Of a stretch of 64,000 nucleotides of DNA, positions 24,184 through 35,620 are shown in pieces; position 1 is the stretch's first letter; each line of letters opens with the position of its first letter. Location: the NCBI GenBank assembly GCA_905250025.1, contig CAJNOJ010000373.1, positions 24,571-88,570 on the forward strand. Reading direction: 5' to 3'. Origin of the DNA: Adineta ricciae. Taxonomy: Eukaryota > Rotifera > Eurotatoria > Adinetida > Adinetidae. A program made the position numbers and the translations under genes. Under the pieces are notes generated by a model. It saw nothing but the letters and a program-made list of their open reading frames with translations. It had not been told where the DNA came from and did not search any database.

Positions 24184-25549
24184 TTGATGAATTGTTTTGT
24201 TAAACAATACACAAATATTTATAGTATACGCGTTAAAAACCTGTCTTTTATAGTCACAGAAATCTATATTTCTGATAAATTTATGACTTATTTGAAGATA
24301 GGAGATATTTATCTACTTGAATATCACGTTGTGAAATACGTGCATGAGATAAACATTTCTTTCGGATTGACTACTGAAGTTTTATTAGCTTTTACAAGTA
24401 TCTTTATGAATTCCTAAAAAATCGGAAGACGAAAACTATTGAATCGTTTATGACATTTTCCAGATGTCACATGAATTTTGAGTAGTATCAGACATATGAT
24501 TTATAATACTCATTTTTACTGCCTTTAAGTACCATGTCGTATGATGATAAAACGATTACTTTTACCCATTCGTATCAAAGCTTTGGTCGATTTCATCATA
24601 AAATAGAGATAAGAAAAGAAACCCTTTCATCTACAACTTACATTTCAAAGTAACCGAACGGTCAAAGAGTATCAGAATCCTTGTCATAGATTATTTCGTT
24701 GTTTCGCTAATGTCTGTTCTTGCGCTTCCATCTTGAGGGTCGATGTGTTCTTTTTTATATAGATACAGAAAATCCCTACAATCTACATTTGGACCTTTTT
24801 TAAGGGTCTATTATAGTCAGGTAGGATTTCAGTTCGGCATACAAAATTTTAAAATATTAAATTTCAAGCGATCAAGGGAAAATAGTTTTGTTCAATTGTT
24901 TACATAGTTGGAATCCACAGGTGCGTGAGTATCAATACAAAATGAATGTATACGCATCAACAGATACTATCCTCTACTCCATATAATTTATCATACGCCC
25001 TCAACGAAGATAATAGAAAAGATACAGAGAATTTATAACACATGGGATCGCCAAGGGAGGATGAGGGTGCACCACGACCAAACGCAAAAGTAAAAACGAA
25101 ACATCCGCTAACTTCCGGGGGTTGGTAGGGGTGTCTTCCACCGTAACTCCATTGCTTTCCATAACCGCTACAAGTATTCTAGAATTGATGGGATACATTG
25201 TTATGCACTCACTTATATTTACTGATACGAAGATATGTACTCGTGTTTACGTAGTCCTCATCGCATTTTATCGAGTAAACTTGTGTTTAAAGATTGCAAT
25301 CGCACTAGTTTCTTCGTAGTTCATGAACTTCAGTGACTATCGGCACGGAGCACTTACTTGACTAGATTGTTCTCCTTCAGAAGTCAAACTTGAGAGTTTT
25401 GGCATCTTTAGTGAATTCGATTGAAATTTACAATTCATCCATTCTTTATTTGGGATTATCAATTCGACATTCTTTGAATTCAGTTCAAATCTCAAACAGA
25501 CAATCATAATAGGAGTAGAAGTAGAACAATGGATCGATATTCCACCAGT
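24184..25549. other. Intergenic, no gene seen
   Basis: AT-rich sequence without supported coding, RNA or repeat features. It includes the promoter side of the type II membrane protein gene. Confidence 0.45.
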
Positions 25550-26480
25550 TCAAGTAAAGTTTTAAAATATACGATTTTTCTTCGTTCGAATTTTGCAAAA
25601 TAATTTGACGTTGTTTCTCGTCACAATCTCTAAAAGAAAAACCCAAAACCAATTCCATTTCATTATGATTAAAAAGAAAATGGCATACTTTATCCTTTCT
25701 GGTGGATAATCAATCAAAATCATATCCTTGATCACCAAATTGATGTTCAAGTAATTTAATAACACCATGATTACCCAGCCTATTGACTAAACAAAAGGTC
25801 TCAATTTTGATAGAGGAAAATCTCTGATCGAGTAACTGATTTTTGTTGTCAACAAAGGAATACTTTGTATGTGGTTTTCGTGACAGTAGTTGATGAATCT
25901 GTTGAGCCATTTGTTCATCGAATATCCAGTTACACCCAGTCATTTGAAAAATATTAACGAAACTCGCGCCACTGGAATGATAACAGAATTGTTATAGTGC
26001 TGTTAGGTCTTTTGTAAACTAATAGAATCTTTCACAGAAAAGACCACTTGTTTTGTTTTTTTCTTACATTGGGACATGTTGAAAAGAGCGTAAGAAGAGA
26101 TTTCACAGTTTGATTGTGTCGATACGCTTCGAAAACATATCCAAAATAGGTAGCATAGATTTCTTTCCACGCGGTAAAACTTCTACTTACTGAGAAATGA
26201 TCGCGTAAGAAATATTGCTGTGCATTGTTAACTAAAAGGAAGCCAATGATTACTGACGGTCAACTATTTTACATTTGTTCTTTACGTTTCGCATCAGATA
26301 CATTAAAATCATCGATGTATTTTTAGGATACCAAAGGGTCCAAATGCTCAGGACGTGTTTTCTCCTTGGATTTCCATTTGACTGATTGTTGAGCACATTG
26401 CACGCTATGATTATGAAAACGAGGATGAGCAACATCCGTTTCCACCCAAATTTCTTCACTTTCATCAAACACATTTGGCT
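25550..26480 (-). CDS. Putative type II membrane protein, exon pieces only
   Basis: The minus strand at 26474-26250 encodes a basic N-terminus followed by a hydrophobic anchor (RMLLILVFIIIACNVL), as in Golgi enzymes. Downstream pieces at about 26240-26070 (FGYVFEAYRHNQTVKSLL) and 25943-25710 (MTGCNWIFDEQMAQQIHQLL to EHQFGDQGYDF) read as consecutive exons. I could not fix the splice sites and do not recognise the domain. A Golgi-located transferase is possible from the topology, but that is a guess. It may also be a decayed gene. Confidence 0.3.
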
Positions 26481-26758
26481 TTAATTCGAGCTCCGAATTG
26501 CGAAATATCGTTTATTATTTATTGAATAGAACAGACAGATTATGAGTGATACAATGTGCTCTCTCTGACACAAAATCGACCTGTATTCTTTATCGATGCG
26601 TAAAGAAGAGAACGAGATAAGACGGTTTTATCCAATACTCTTTCTTACGTCAATTCATGATAACAATTACAAGAGAAATCTTTTATTATTTTTTTTTTCA
26701 TTAGTATAAAACACGATGTCATCATACACACAATGTCAAAAATATTGTATCAATCAAC

Positions 26759-26911
26759 ATGGCTAACAAATTCATTCCATCTCTTCATACATTACCAATG
26801 GAATTTGTCTATCGAATTTTTGATTTTCTGAATCCTTATGAAATTCTTATTTCGGTTCAGGATGTTTCTACAAGATTTAATTCAATAGTCCACACATACT
26901 ATCGTTATAAG
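26759..26911 (+). pseudogene. F-box first exon (gene fragment)
   Basis: A 51-codon exon starts at ATG 26759 and ends in phase 0 at a GTAACT donor (26912). It encodes LPMEFVYRIFDFLNPYEIL followed by VSTRFNSIVHTYY, a clear F-box of the kind found at 20592-18725. No matching LRR-like exons are seen downstream before the protease gene, so this looks like a truncated or decayed F-box gene. Confidence 0.55.
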
Positions 26912-27966
26912 GTAACTTTTTTAAAATAAAATTATCTATTCTGCCCTACAAGGAAAAACGGCCGAATTCCACAATACTTTGATATAGTTACATAAGACTT
27001 AGACATCATATTCGGAAAATCAAAGATGTTATAATAAGATTGTCTGTACATGTAGAAATCGAATGTGAAAAGATTCGATGTGTTATTTAGATTTATAATC
27101 ATCTTCGATTACATTACTAGAATCGGTCAATGGTGTATTGTTACATCAAAAGGTCACTAGAGTTGGAAGATGAGACTGATGATTGAACGAGCAAATTATG
27201 AACTTTAAAAAGAGAATTCATATTTCTCAATGACTCGTTTTGTCTTCTTTCTTATGCGCTTGTTGCAGCACATCTAACTTTCGAATGAAATCGGAAGTTT
27301 CCACATTTATTTTTCTCTTTTCTCACTTGTATCGACGTAATCTACTTTGCACTTTTTTCTTTCTCTATTGGACATTTCAAAACATACATTTGCTTAATAG
27401 ATTTCGATCTGTTTCCAGTATACGGTTACAAATCAAAAGTACATGTGATTTAGATATGGAAAGTATTTGAATTGAATGGAAGAAAAAGATCTACAATTAG
27501 CAGAAAAAATATCTTAATCGGTCAAATATTTAGTCATTAAAGCACAAGATTGAATATTAAAATGATCAGGATGTTTAGAATTTAACGAGCGGATTGATTA
27601 GCAGCTGAAGGTCCTATTGAAACTAACTAAAAAAAGCCTTTCTTTTTATCCATACTGTCACGACGAATATTCCTTTCATTTATCGTCCAATGAATGTCAG
27701 CGACATTCATGTTAAGAACAAACAACGATGTTGACATAAGAAGAAAAACAAATGTGCCATGTTGCCAATTGCGCACATAACTAACGAGACTAAAATGAAT
27801 GACTACTTTCAACTTGTGTAGTAGGGGAAAAAATGTTTATTACTATTTCTTTCGTAGCAACCCTTCTACTTTGATAGGCAAATACATCGACTATTGATGT
27901 GATGCATAGAAGTGTATATAATAATGTACTTTTTTGGTTCGTTAGAGTATTTTTAGCAAAAAAACG
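26912..27966. other. Intergenic, no gene seen
   Basis: Contains the intron-like sequence after the F-box exon and the upstream region of the protease gene. No further F-box exons or other features found. Confidence 0.4.
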
Positions 27967-29324
27967 ATGCCTCTCAAGAGATTTTTGGTTCATCGTCAAA
28001 GCGGTAGACAATTTCGTCTCAATGGGATTCATCGATCAAGACGCTTGCCTGGAAAACATCATTTACGACAGAACTTTAGTGATCATGTAAAATATAGTGC
28101 GGATCAACTTCCACCGAGTGTTGATTTTCGACCAAATATGCCACCTGTTGAAGATCAATCACAAATTGGAAGTTGGTAAGAGAAAAGTGATGGTTCTCTC
28201 AGAAATGTAGTCTATCCTGATTTTCCTTAGAGAAAAAATGTTTAAAGCTTTCGTCTAGAGATTTCATCTCTGATTTTTACGATAAGTTTCTTTTTCTCAT
28301 CTAATTCTGTTTTTAATTTAGTACGGCAAACAGTCTTGCTGGTAAATTCGGATCATGTTTTAGCATGTATATTAGATCTTTTTCTTGCCTCAGGTGCATA
28401 CGAATATATCATCAAGAAGTCGGAGGGTAATGACATAGCTGTCAGCCGTCTTTTCATCTATTATAATGAACGTGCTAAGGAAAATCCATCAAATATAACT
28501 GACTCCGGTGCTACACTAACAGATGGCATTGAGACGATAGAAGAATTCGGAGTTTGTCTCGAATCTTTTTGGCCATATGATATTTCACAGGTAAATACAA
28601 AGCCAAGTGATGAAGCTTATCAAGAAGCAGTAGGTCACAAAATCACCAACGCTCTCCAAGTGAATCGCGACCTGAATGAAATGAAATCATGTCTGGCACA
28701 AGGGTTTCCATTTGCCTTCGGATTACAATTGTATCCATCATTTAATAAGGCAACAACGGGAGGTGTTGTACGCATGCCAAGTTCTGATGAACTCAGCGGA
28801 CAACCATTGGGAGGGTTGGTTACTCTGTTTAGTGAAGAGTTATCTATCTTTCTATTTTAGTCATGCACTTCTAGCAGTTGGATATAGTGATCAATCGCAA
28901 TCATTTATTGTTCGAAATTCGTGGGGACAAGACTGGGTAAGAACAGTTGTTTTTATTTGTCATTATCTCAAAAATGACTTTATTGGGTTTTCGTAATGCT
29001 TCCGTAATTCCATTTCAAGTCTGTGACGAGCTATGAGAATGATTGCCGTTGCCTATTGGTATAATTGTCTCTTGATATTGTATCTTTAAAACTATGTTTC
29101 AGGGTGATCAAGGATATTGCTATATTCCATACGATTATATGACCAATACTGAATATTGTTATGATGCATGGACTATTCGTACTTTGAGTACCGATGATTT
29201 TGGTCAAGATGAATGGAATAATGACGATTCAGTCGATTATCGGCAGTCTAACGACAATGATGATGACAATGATGATGATAATGACAATCCAATCGAAGAG
29301 CACAGTTCAGACGATGGCAACTAA
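27967..29324 (+). CDS. Papain-like (C1 family) cysteine protease, five exons
   Basis: Exons 27967-28175, 28322-28341, 28394-28814, 28861-28936 and 29103-29324 join in consistent phase to give 315 residues. Catalytic residues are all present: Gln64 in VEDQSQIGSC, Cys70, His218 in HALLAVGY and Asn236 in VRNSWG. The Cys70 codon is split TG|T by the first intron, and exon 2 is only 20 nt. The layout (DFRPNMPPVEDQ directly before the active site, no long inhibitory prodomain, no signal peptide) matches the compact C1 peptidases common in bacteria and protists rather than animal cathepsins. The tail is a long Asp/Asn run (DNDDDNDDDND), unusual for the family. The donor of intron 3 (GTTGGT) is weak but is the only one that keeps frame into the His motif. 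Confidence 0.85.
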
Positions 29325-29921
29325 CGCCATGCTATGCAGTCCGCCATTTGGCACATCCTACATCAGACATTGAAAACTTTACCTGTAGTTATACCAGTGT
29401 AGGAGCCTGCGTCTTAGTATTGCATGAGAGTGAAAAAGACTCAAATAAATTATTAATCTCCAGAGTGATTATATTTAAAGTTCATCTCATGTTCACACCC
29501 TTGTGTCTATCTTAGAAGTATCGACACTAATTAGTACATTCATATCATCTAAACGTTTGTCTAGAAAAAAGAAAAATGCATAAATGTGATAACTTCGAAC
29601 CACTGTACATCTTTGAACATATATTCGTATCTAACGTTTTTGTTTCTATCAATCTTTAAGTAGAAAAAATTTCAACAGATGAATATGAAGGAAAACGCAA
29701 TCTTTACGTCTATTTTGATACGTTGATTGAATACCACGAGTTCTTGTCGTTTTCGATGCGTTGGCAAAATACCAATGTGTAGAATGAAACTGTTCTGCTC
29801 GAAATGCTCTTCGAGTAACATTGGAACAACATCAAGTCTGTTCGACTTTAAATAAATCATCGAACGTTAAGATTTGATAAAAGATTGAAAATGAATAGTC
29901 CGCAATGTTAATAAGTATGTT
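29325..29921. other. Region between convergent genes, no clear gene
   Basis: Lies between the protease and the 3' end of the glycosyltransferase-like piece. A short minus-strand frame at 29672-29860 might be one more transferase exon but I cannot support it. Confidence 0.35.
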
Positions 29922-30383
29922 TCATTGCTTGCCTAGAGATAACAATGACATTGTTTGACTTTTGTTAGAAGTGTGTCGAACAGGAAATGGTTGCCAATAT
30001 GCAAACATATGATGAAGAGAAATTAAACAATTAATGCCACTTTGAAGATAACCACGTAGCTCACCTTGATGATCAACTTGATGGAAATGTGGATTTTGTG
30101 TTTGATTTAAATGAAGATATTCAGTGACACAACGTCCAATCATCTCGTCGCCACCAAACGATGTTAAATATTTCTTTTGACATTGATCGATCCATGGCAA
30201 CAGATATGCAACTAATGTACGACTAAGAAGAATACCTCCACCACCGTAAGCAAAATAATCTCCATGCGTAATGATTGATTGTTGTCGATCAGAAATATTG
30301 CCTAAATAGATCAGTTGCGATCTTGAGGGTGTGGGTGAGGGTGTCGATCCTTGAAATTGTTCAAGTTTTCGCACATTACACAT
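29922..30383 (-). CDS. GT31/fringe-like glycosyltransferase, C-terminal part
   Basis: A 153-residue piece. The segment FAYGGGGILLSRTLV followed about 25 residues later by FGGDEMIGRCV is the conserved core of fringe-like and core-1-type beta-1,3-glycosyltransferases, where the GGAG-type loop and the GD(E/D)-x-x-x-GxC stretch shape the acceptor and donor site. ISLHHMFAYW near the end matches the terminal region of such enzymes. The N-terminal half with the DxD motif and the membrane anchor is not found upstream, so this is either the last exon of a gene with distant 5' exons or a truncated copy. Golgi lumen if functional. Confidence 0.5.
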   Translation of the reverse strand: MCNVRKLEQFQGSTPSPTPSRSQLIYLGNISDRQQSIITHGDYFAYGGGGILLSRTLVAYLLPWIDQCQKKYLTSFGGDEMIGRCVTEYLHLNQTQNPHFHQVDHQGELRGYLQSGINCLISLHHMFAYWQPFPVRHTSNKSQTMSLLSLGKQ

Positions 30384-31586
30384 TGAATGAAAATTTGATT
30401 TTAGCGAAGTTTCAAAGATGAAGACAATTACTTCTTCTCATACGTAGTTCGTGACGAATATTGCTGATGAGAACTATTTCTATACCATCATATGAATAAA
30501 TAAAGTTCGTCGCATGTGACTCGCTTGACCCTCGACTGAAGAAAAGTAACCAAAGTCAAGGGATTTCAATCATTCTCTGCAGTGTATCAGTATTAGTTTC
30601 AGAAGTTTTGTCGCTCCCAATAGTAATTGAGGTTCAATCTTCATTAATAAGACGTCATACTCTGTTTCAAAAGAGAAATAGAATATATTTTCATCTCCCC
30701 TTTTTTCTTTCCTAAAATATTGTGCTGAACAGCTAATCATTCGTTCGTGTCCTACCGGCGCGACTCACGGCTAGCCACTCCTACCTGATCGCCTTTCCTA
30801 TTTCAGAATATTCCATCTCTATTCCAGCACTATACTTTGGAAAAAGTTCTCTGTAAGTGTGGGCTATCTTCAACTTGACAACATTTTCTGATCGAAAAAG
30901 TAGATTGATCTTCGATAGCATTATCTATATCATTATCAAATTTTGATCGATCGATCGATTGATTTGTCCCGATCGCTCATTAGTAACCTCTCAACCATCA
31001 AAACTCTTCGCTTAGACTTCGGATTAGTCACCGTATAATTTCATTATCTTTTGAAATCTCGCTTCTCATTGGTCTATCTTCGATAAGTCACCACCAGTCC
31101 GTGGATTTTCACCTCTGATCTTTCACCTGTGTCCCGCAACAGACAGATATACATACATACACACGAATTTCCGTTTTTTTCGTACACATGTTCCTTTCAG
31201 TTCAGGGAGCAATAATATAAATACTGGAAAATATATCAAAGAAGAAGAAAAAGGAAAAGATAGATCAATGGCACGTTCTATTAACCCCCCCTTCATGTCT
31301 CTTATACAGTTGTGTACAATAAAGAATGGCGAACATAATCCATGGTTGTAACGATAATGATATCGTTCATCTCTTTCTATTCTTTATTCTCTCACCTCTA
31401 TATCATATTATCTCCGGGTCATATCTCTCTTTCCTCTTCTCTATATAAGTGCGTGTCGTACTGTGAAAGAGATACATTCTGGTCATGTAGAGTAGTCAAT
31501 AAACATCGATACCGTGAGAAGCGGTCAGCTACTCAACCAGTTTGTCGTTACAATGGTGTCATACAATAGGTGATTATCCAAACCAT
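30384..31586. other. Intergenic, no gene seen
   Basis: AT-rich sequence with a short GATC-rich tract near 30940-30975 and pyrimidine-rich stretches after 31130. It ends at the assembly n at 31587. No gene supported. Confidence 0.45.
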
Positions 31587-31587
31587 N
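31587..31587. other. Single-n contig join
   Basis: The sequence right after this n is the start of a block that duplicates 21652-23793, so the n marks the edge of an inserted contig. Confidence 0.8.
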
Positions 31588-33773
31588 TACAGAGGGTAAA
31601 ACGAAGATTTCACGTGTACAGGTCTTATTTGATGGAGAACTCTTTGGTGTTTCATGCATAAAATATCTGATATTCAGTTTCAATTGAAGATAGTTCGTCC
31701 AGTGACGATGCACGGAGAGCTATTGGGCTTCATCTAACACTACTGACTTTTCTTGTTTACCTTCTGTTCGGTCAAGAGAATAACTTCACGGTATAAGAAA
31801 ACCATCGGAGCATCTAGAGATAAGTCAAGAGAAAGTAATAAAAACTTGTGGATACACTTAGATGATGAAACGATTTTATTCTAATTTTTTATCTCTACTT
31901 CGTCATTCAAAAAGTGTAAGAAACTTTTAGAAAATGAGTTTTATTTCTTACGACACTTCTATAAACAAGAGAAAGTGACTAACATGCTCTCTGTATATCA
32001 ACTAAAGGGAAAAGAATGTCAACTGACTGTTTGCTTCTTCATACTTAATCATTAGAATAGTTTTATAAACAAGATCATCTATTCGTACAGACTGAGAAAA
32101 ATTCAGATTTTATTTTTCAAGATACGAAATGTGACAGTTTTACATAGAAAGATTATTTTTGAGATTGATATGCGCAGCTGACAAAGTCTGACATTCCTTC
32201 AAAATATGATTGTGATGTTTTATTTGTACATGCACCTCCACCAGTTTTACCAACATGTGGACAATGAATAGCTGGTGCGATTGCTGCTAACTGAATATGA
32301 ATTAATCGACAAACAACATTATTTTGATCGGCTCGATCATATGATCCAAATGGAGTTTGTGGTTCACTCAAAAATGAAATACATTCATTGACATCTGTAT
32401 ATTGTTGATTTGATGAGCCGACAGGACAAGTTATTTGTATTGCTTGGCATAGATTTGAAATCACAAAACTATATTCTTCTGGAGCAAAATCTAATGTTAA
32501 ACCTGCATTTGGGACCACAGCTTCATATCCACATACTTTGAATTGTTCATCAAAAGCTATCATTGTCAAAAGGGTTATTTTTTTGGTCGATTGTAAATTT
32601 ATTTGGAGTTTAAAGAAGGTTCGATAGTAGTTTGGATCAAATCCCCATTGTAATAAATCTAGGGTATCAATTAAAATTGATTTTAATGGTAAATTTGGTA
32701 TAGCACACAAAAGACCATATAAATATTCTGTTGCCGTGTCAGTTGTTAAAAATGTTCCAACAGGTTGAACACGACCAATTAAATTGGATGATATATATTG
32801 ATTACGAACAGTGGCATTTAGGATCATTTCTACGCAAATCCCTTGTTTGATTGTATTCAGAAATCTTACCGTGGCTTCTTTTAATTTCTTCTGAACTTTC
32901 GCAATCGTATTCGAATATGTAGAAGTTGCAACTAAAGTTAGAGCAAATACAAAGTGAATCAATCACGGGAAATTATGTTACCTGCTGTCGTGGTTCGTCG
33001 TGGAGGTCTATTGTAGGAACGAGATGGTGGCTCATAATCATCCTCATCACCATCATTATCTTCACTATCATTTTCATCCATCTCAATTGTCGAATGAAGA
33101 TTTGATGATCGATAGTAATCTTTCGGAATGGATAAAGATTCAAGTTTTGTACGAATACTTCCACGAAAACCACTTTGACCTGGTCGAAATATTGGAATAT
33201 TTGGACCAATTACTATGAAATAATATCATACGTATAAGAAAATTCAAGAAAAAAAATAAGACGAACATGGTGTGGGATTAAAAAATGGAAGCATATTAAT
33301 TGGTCCAGTTGGTAAACTTCCGCTGCTGACAAGACTTGCATAACCAGATGCAATAAGTTCTGCGACGGAGAATAATTGACCATAGGTGTTCACCAGTGGT
33401 GGTAAAATGTAAACTAAACTTCTTAGATAGAACAAATGATTGTCAGTGCAGTGAGACATTTACCTCCTCCTGACACGGAGAAAATCAATGTTTGTTTGGT
33501 TAGTCGATCGGCAAATATTGGCACTTGTGGCATAAAATGGAAAAATGGACCATTTAAAGCTGTAAGAGAAAAAGAAAGGAATATGAAATGGCTTCAGCAG
33601 TTGAAGAATCTACGAATTTGTCGACGATTAAAACGAGCAACAGGAAATCGGAATCGTTCTGGTTGACGTCGTCTATCATCAGCATCTTTGCGAAGAAAAA
33701 CATTCATATAGCCAATATCATCACGTTCTCGAAATCTCTACTCAGAGGGAAAAGAAAAATTACTCAAAAAACA
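31588..33773 (-). CDS. Type II membrane protein gene, copy 2 (5' exons missing)
   Basis: Near-identical to 21652-23793. It holds the C-terminal exon (32922-32153) and the upstream extracellular exons to about 33745, but lacks the exons for the cytoplasmic tail and membrane anchor because the contig ends at the n at 33774. Compared with copy 1 the last exon has only scattered substitutions, the acidic run is a few codons shorter (about 33030-33080), and all splice sites checked are kept. Both copies look functional in the shared part. The block is bounded by an n on both sides, so it is more likely the second haplotype of the same locus than a real 10-kb tandem duplication. Confidence 0.65.
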
Positions 33774-33774
33774 N

Positions 33775-33917
33775 TTTTCTTTTCTCTCCATTCTCTCGTG
33801 TTGACCTCGTGTTGAAACAGACTCGACGAGGAGAGAGCGAGCAATAAACGAGAAAGGTGCCCGCTCATCGACTTCTAGACTTTCTTTTCGGTTTCTGGAC
33901 GAATACGGATCCTAACA
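33775..33917 (+). repeat. 5' LTR (left end truncated)
   Basis: At least 143 bp. The last 121 bp equal the right LTR and end in TAACA, matching the CA terminus expected of LTRs. It contains an AATAAA-like string near 33842, a candidate polyadenylation signal. Confidence 0.8.
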
Positions 33918-33918
33918 A

Positions 33919-33934
33919 TGGTGCACTGGCCGGT
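33919..33934 (+). promoter_or_regulatory. Candidate tRNA primer-binding site
   Basis: Begins with TGG one base after the LTR end, as expected for pairing with the CCA end of a tRNA. I cannot name the tRNA. Confidence 0.5.
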
Positions 33935-34026
33935 TTTTTTTTTCGTTTTTATCTGTTTCGTCATTATCACCTTATTAATAAAAAAATAAAAATTTATCCG
34001 CGTGGCAAGCTGAGCAATATTTAGCA

Positions 34027-35349
34027 ATGACTGAAAAAAAAACTCGTTCCGTTCTTGACTTTTCAAAAATCAAGATCGATAACCTTCAATATGTTCCACC
34101 GCCTAGATCACAAGTTGGCCGAAGCACATCAGAATCACAAGTATCAGAGGAATTATTAAGAGAACAAGCTGAAGTTAATGAATGCAAGGGACAAACCGAT
34201 GTGATCAGGGTGGATGGTCATGAATTAAATGATCAATCCACACATTCACGAGGTACACATCAAGAGTTCATCGAAGAAGGATTACAAGCGTTTCAAAAAT
34301 TTACAGGCACTGGTGATGCTGAACAATGGTTAACAGGGTTGTTAGAAAAATTCGAGTTATTGAAAGTGGAAATGGCAGAACGCATCAAATGGGTAGGAAA
34401 TGTATTGACAGGTGAGGCCATCATTTGGTATATACAACACGAGGAACAGATGCCGACCTTTTTGTCATTTATGAGACTATTCTTACAACGTTTTCAGGCA
34501 AATAAAGATGATGATAAAATTACGTTGCACAACCATGTTTTACAACAGCAACAAGGCCAGATGTTGAACGATAAGCAAGACGGTATTTTTGGTTCACTAC
34601 GAAATCAATTATTATTAGGTCACATCGAAAAATTACCAAAATTTACAGGAAGGTCAAAACAAAATGTTTCAAAGTGGTTACGGGAGGTTAATCAAACAAT
34701 GCACCTGTTGAAATTGTCCGACACCGAGAAATTATTTTACATTCCATCTTGTTTGGAATCGGATGCTAAAGATTGGTTTTTTGATAATCATCATGCAATA
34801 TCGTCATGGTCGTCATTTGTACGCAAACTACTAGACACGTTTGAATCTTCTAGTAAAGCGGATATCGCGTTTAATCGTCTACGACAATACCAACAAGGAT
34901 TAAATCAAGATGTGCGACAATATTACTTTGAAATCATGAAGTTGTGTAAGGAAGCAAATCCAAAAATGGACGAAGCCTCAAAGCTGCAATATTTAAAAGA
35001 CGGATTGAAATCTTCTTTACGCTTTGATATTCGTTTAAAAAATCCAACAACTACAGAAGCTTTTCTGGAATATGCACAGAAGATTGAAGAATTGAAGTCA
35101 CTTGATGATGAAGAAGCTAGCGAAACACCGTCGCAGAAACCAACTGAAAGTTCCATGCCAGCACGACAATCAAAGCAACCAGCAGATTATTTGAACAGTA
35201 CGCAAAATAGCAACCACGGAGCAAAAGCCTCAAATTATCTGTCAAAGCAAAAGTACAACAACAATCGTACACCGAAACCACCATATCGATGTTATAGATG
35301 TGATGGAACTGATCATTTTATTAGTCAGTGTCCACATTTCCAACAGTAG
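34027..35349 (+). CDS. Retrotransposon Gag with CCHC zinc knuckle
   Basis: A 440-residue protein. The middle (about residues 200-350) is a retrotransposon Gag domain, with the usual pattern of W and L residues (WLREVNQTMHLL, WFFDNHHAISSWSSFVRKLL, YLKDGLKSSLRF). The C-terminus has one zinc knuckle, CYRCDGTDHFISQC, with C-x2-C-x4-H-x4-C spacing. An N-terminal half-repeat (about 85-160, FTGTGDAEQWLTGLLEKF) looks like a second, divergent Gag-like copy. It forms the particle that packages element RNA. The frame is intact. Confidence 0.85.
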   Translation: MTEKKTRSVLDFSKIKIDNLQYVPPPRSQVGRSTSESQVSEELLREQAEVNECKGQTDVIRVDGHELNDQSTHSRGTHQEFIEEGLQAFQKFTGTGDAEQWLTGLLEKFELLKVEMAERIKWVGNVLTGEAIIWYIQHEEQMPTFLSFMRLFLQRFQANKDDDKITLHNHVLQQQQGQMLNDKQDGIFGSLRNQLLLGHIEKLPKFTGRSKQNVSKWLREVNQTMHLLKLSDTEKLFYIPSCLESDAKDWFFDNHHAISSWSSFVRKLLDTFESSSKADIAFNRLRQYQQGLNQDVRQYYFEIMKLCKEANPKMDEASKLQYLKDGLKSSLRFDIRLKNPTTTEAFLEYAQKIEELKSLDDEEASETPSQKPTESSMPARQSKQPADYLNSTQNSNHGAKASNYLSKQKYNNNRTPKPPYRCYRCDGTDHFISQCPHFQQ

Positions 35350-35498
35350 GATCATCGTTCGATGGTGATGATCCTACGAAATCGCTACTAAACCCATCAC
35401 CCATTTTTATAACAACAAAAATAAACCAAATTCCGACAAAAATTATGTTTGATACCGGTTCGTCAAAATCTTTTATCAAAAGATCCACTCTTGATCAA
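35343..35498 (+). CDS. Start of retroelement aspartic protease, -1 frame
   Basis: Overlaps the end of gag in the -1 frame and stays open to the n. It contains the aspartic protease active-site motif MFDTGSSKSF. Placement suggests expression by -1 frameshifting from gag, as in many Ty3/Gypsy elements, but I see no definite slippery site. The rest of pol is missing. Confidence 0.65.
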
Positions 35499-35499
35499 N

Positions 35500-35620
35500 C
35501 GTGTTGACCTCGTGTTGAAACAGACTCGACGAGGAGAGAGCGAGCAATAAACGAGAAAGGTGCCCGCTCATCGACTTCTAGACTTTCTTTTCGGTTTCTG
35601 GACGAATACGGATCCTAACA
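35500..35620 (+). repeat. 3' LTR (left part missing)
   Basis: 121 bp identical to 33797-33917 and ending at the same TAACA. It is followed by unrelated flanking DNA (CATTGTATTT). Confidence 0.85.

Larger units (their letters stand above)
33775..35620 (+). mobile_element. LTR retrotransposon (Ty3/Gypsy-like), internal part collapsed
   Basis: Two identical 121-bp segments, 33797-33917 and 35500-35620, both end in CCTAACA and bracket a gag frame and the start of a protease frame. The left copy is followed by TGGTGCACTGGCC, placed where a tRNA primer-binding site belongs. The n at 35499 falls exactly where pol and the start of the right LTR should be, so reverse transcriptase, RNase H and integrase are missing from the assembly, not necessarily from the genome. 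Identity of the LTR parts suggests a recent insertion. The left end is cut at the n at 33774, so no target-site duplication can be checked. Confidence 0.85.
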
